Assembly: GCA_017939855.1 (NCBI GenBank)
Contig: JAGAZW010000046.1
Location: 1-20,673 of the forward strand
Direction: 5' to 3'
DNA length: 20,673 nt
Source: Clostridia bacterium
Lineage (GTDB): Bacteria; Bacillota; Clostridia; Oscillospirales; Acutalibacteraceae
The notes beneath the pieces were generated by a model. The model saw only the letters and a program-made list of their open reading frames with translations. It was not told where the DNA came from and did no database searches. A program made the translations under genes and the position numbers. Positions 19,698 to 20,673 of this stretch are shown here, piece by piece (positions within the stretch are counted from its first letter, which is position 1; every line of letters begins with the position of its first letter).

Positions 19698-20153
19698 ATG
19701 AAAAAGCAGGTTGAAATTTTTACAGACGGTGCGTGTTCGGGGAACCCCGGTCCTGGTGGCTGGGGAGTAATCCTCCGTTACGGTACATATGAAAAGGAGC
19801 TTTCGGGCGGTGACATAAACACCACTAATAACCGTATGGAGCTTACCGCCGCAATTAAAGGTCTTTCGGCACTTAAAGAACCCTGTTGCGTTACCCTTAT
19901 CACCGATTCGAAATATGTTGCAGACGGTATTAATTTAGGCTGGGCTGCCTCCTGGCGTAAAAACGGATGGCGAAAGTCGGATAAGAAAGCGGCTCTAAAT
20001 TCTGATTTATGGGAAGAGCTTTTAAATCTCACCCAAAAACACGATGTCAAAATAGTTTGGGTAAAGGGTCATGACGGACATCAAGAAAACGAGCGTTGTG
20101 ACGCTTTGGCGGTAGCGTACTATAAGTCTTTGCAAACTGATAAAAATATATAA
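19698..20153 (+). CDS. rnhA: Ribonuclease HI
   Basis: A 151-residue RNase HI (EC 3.1.26.4), which cleaves the RNA strand of RNA-DNA hybrids, such as R-loops and primer remnants. The active site is complete: Asp10 (FTDGACSGNPGPGG), Glu48 (NRMELTAAI), Asp70 (LITDSKYV) and Asp135 (NERCDALA), with His125 in VKGHDGHQEN. It also keeps the basic handle WRKNGWRKSDKK (86-97) that grips the hybrid. Length is as in E. coli (155 aa). It begins 2 bases after lexA, with a modest AGGAAA site, so it is probably co-transcribed from the LexA-controlled promoter and mildly SOS-inducible; this last point is inferred. Confidence 0.96.
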   Translation: MKKQVEIFTDGACSGNPGPGGWGVILRYGTYEKELSGGDINTTNNRMELTAAIKGLSALKEPCCVTLITDSKYVADGINLGWAASWRKNGWRKSDKKAALNSDLWEELLNLTQKHDVKIVWVKGHDGHQENERCDALAVAYYKSLQTDKNI

Positions 20154-20177
20154 GATATGGGCAGTAATCTATTATAA

Positions 20178-20206
20178 TTGACTTTACAGCAGATTATGTA
20201 TATAAT
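20178..20206 (+). promoter_or_regulatory. Strong sigma-A promoter upstream of last gene
   Basis: TTGACT (20178-20183), a 17-base spacer and a consensus TATAAT (20201-20206). It starts 25 bases after the rnhA stop and gives the last gene independent expression. Confidence 0.85.
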
Positions 20207-20236
20207 TGTCTTATATTTAGGGTGGGAGGGATAGAT

Positions 20237-20656
20237 GTGAAATTCTTCTGGGTTTCGGCACTAATTGCTTTTTTGCAGATAATTTTGCTTTATATTATGG
20301 CAAAATGTATTAATCGTAAAAAAGCCTTTTTTGCATTTGTGATTTTTGCTTTGAAAATTTTCTGCTATTGGAAAATAGTATTTGCGTTTGTGGACAAATA
20401 TATCCTTCACGCAATAGAATGTGTGTCCGGATATGCTGTGGGACTGACATCGGGCGCCGTAATTTTATATATTATCTGTTATTTCCTCTATCCTTTAGCT
20501 GTTGTGCCGGGCATTATTTTTCTATTTAATAAGCTTTTAAAAGTCCCGGTAATAAGACAAGTATCGGCAAAGTTTATTGATATAGTTGAAGGAATAAAGC
20601 ATCGTATCGGATATAAAAACGAGAAAGGCTTTGAGGTTAAAAAAATTAAATTTTGA
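20237..20656 (+). CDS. Small polytopic membrane protein, unknown function
   Basis: A 139-residue protein with about four hydrophobic helices (near 2-22, 29-50, 63-85 and 86-103), a cluster of basic residues after the first (KCINRKKAF) and a basic amphipathic tail (IEGIKHRIGYKNEKGFEVKKIKF type). I recognise no family. The GTG at 20237 has GGGAGG 7 bases upstream; a GTG at 20222 would overlap that site, and the ATG just before 20237 runs straight into a stop. It has its own promoter and ends 17 bases before the window edge. The downstream context is not visible. Confidence 0.72.
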   Translation: MKFFWVSALIAFLQIILLYIMAKCINRKKAFFAFVIFALKIFCYWKIVFAFVDKYILHAIECVSGYAVGLTSGAVILYIICYFLYPLAVVPGIIFLFNKLLKVPVIRQVSAKFIDIVEGIKHRIGYKNEKGFEVKKIKF

Positions 20657-20673
20657 GTGTGAACAATATTAAA

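Noticed and set aside
20161..20200. Terminator after rnhA
   Set aside because: Only a 5-bp AATCT/AGATT pairing with a long loop and no T-run; not convincing.

Overview
The window looks like a chromosomal segment of an uncultured, low-GC Gram-positive bacterium of the class Clostridia, probably a gut Oscillospiraceae/Ruminococcaceae relative. The evidence is A+T-rich DNA with strong AGGAGG-type ribosome binding sites, sigma-A promoters of TTGAAA-17-TATAAT type, a Firmicutes-type LexA box, and families typical of Firmicutes (PcrA, an HPr relative, YfhO, DUF2628, DUF5412, a two-P-loop PRK06851-like protein). The lineage is inferred, since there is no 16S gene here.

Layout. (1) 1-6674: a dense plus-strand cluster with the 3' end of a methionine gamma-lyase/aluminium-resistance family gene, a beta-propeller-like protein, an HPr-like protein without the phospho-histidine, pcrA, two membrane-protein genes (one DUF5412-like) and the 23S rRNA methyltransferase gene rlmD. 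It ends in an unusual array of four small hairpins, each introduced by CGATAT, and a terminator. (2) 6924-10177: a six-gene, phage-derived cassette bounded by terminators: a baseplate/tail-type protein, a BspA-like repeat fibre, a 59-aa protein, a membrane/coiled-coil protein, an Amidase_3 endolysin with a CW_7 wall-binding domain, and an r1t-type holin. No integrase, capsid, portal or terminase gene is present. (3) 10262-15185: on the minus strand, a CsbB/GtrB-like polyprenyl-phosphate glycosyltransferase and a YfhO-type membrane glycosyltransferase, a pair expected to decorate a cell-wall polymer. Between them lie a Cys-rich four-helix membrane protein and a divergent XRE-regulator/unknown gene pair sharing a large palindromic operator. 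(4) 15293-17448: the 5'-deoxynucleotidase gene yfbR, RNase P RNA (rnpB) on the minus strand with a near-perfect promoter, and a two-lobed P-loop ATPase whose second lobe has lost its P-loop. (5) 17505-20656: a zinc-ribbon DUF2628 membrane protein, a TauE/SafE transporter split into two overlapping half-genes, lexA with its own promoter and LexA box, rnhA, and a small membrane protein with its own strong promoter.

How the parts work together. DNA and RNA housekeeping (PcrA, LexA, RNase HI, RlmD, RNase P RNA, YfbR) alternates with envelope functions (CsbB/YfhO pair, small membrane proteins, TauE/SafE halves). Two pieces stand out: the isolated tail-fibre plus lysis cassette, which could be a prophage remnant or a domesticated lysis/adhesion module, and the CGATAT hairpin array, whose stems differ in sequence but all keep base pairing. 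Several promoters are readable to the base, including two that occupy the same 34 bp on opposite strands between yfhO and yfbR.
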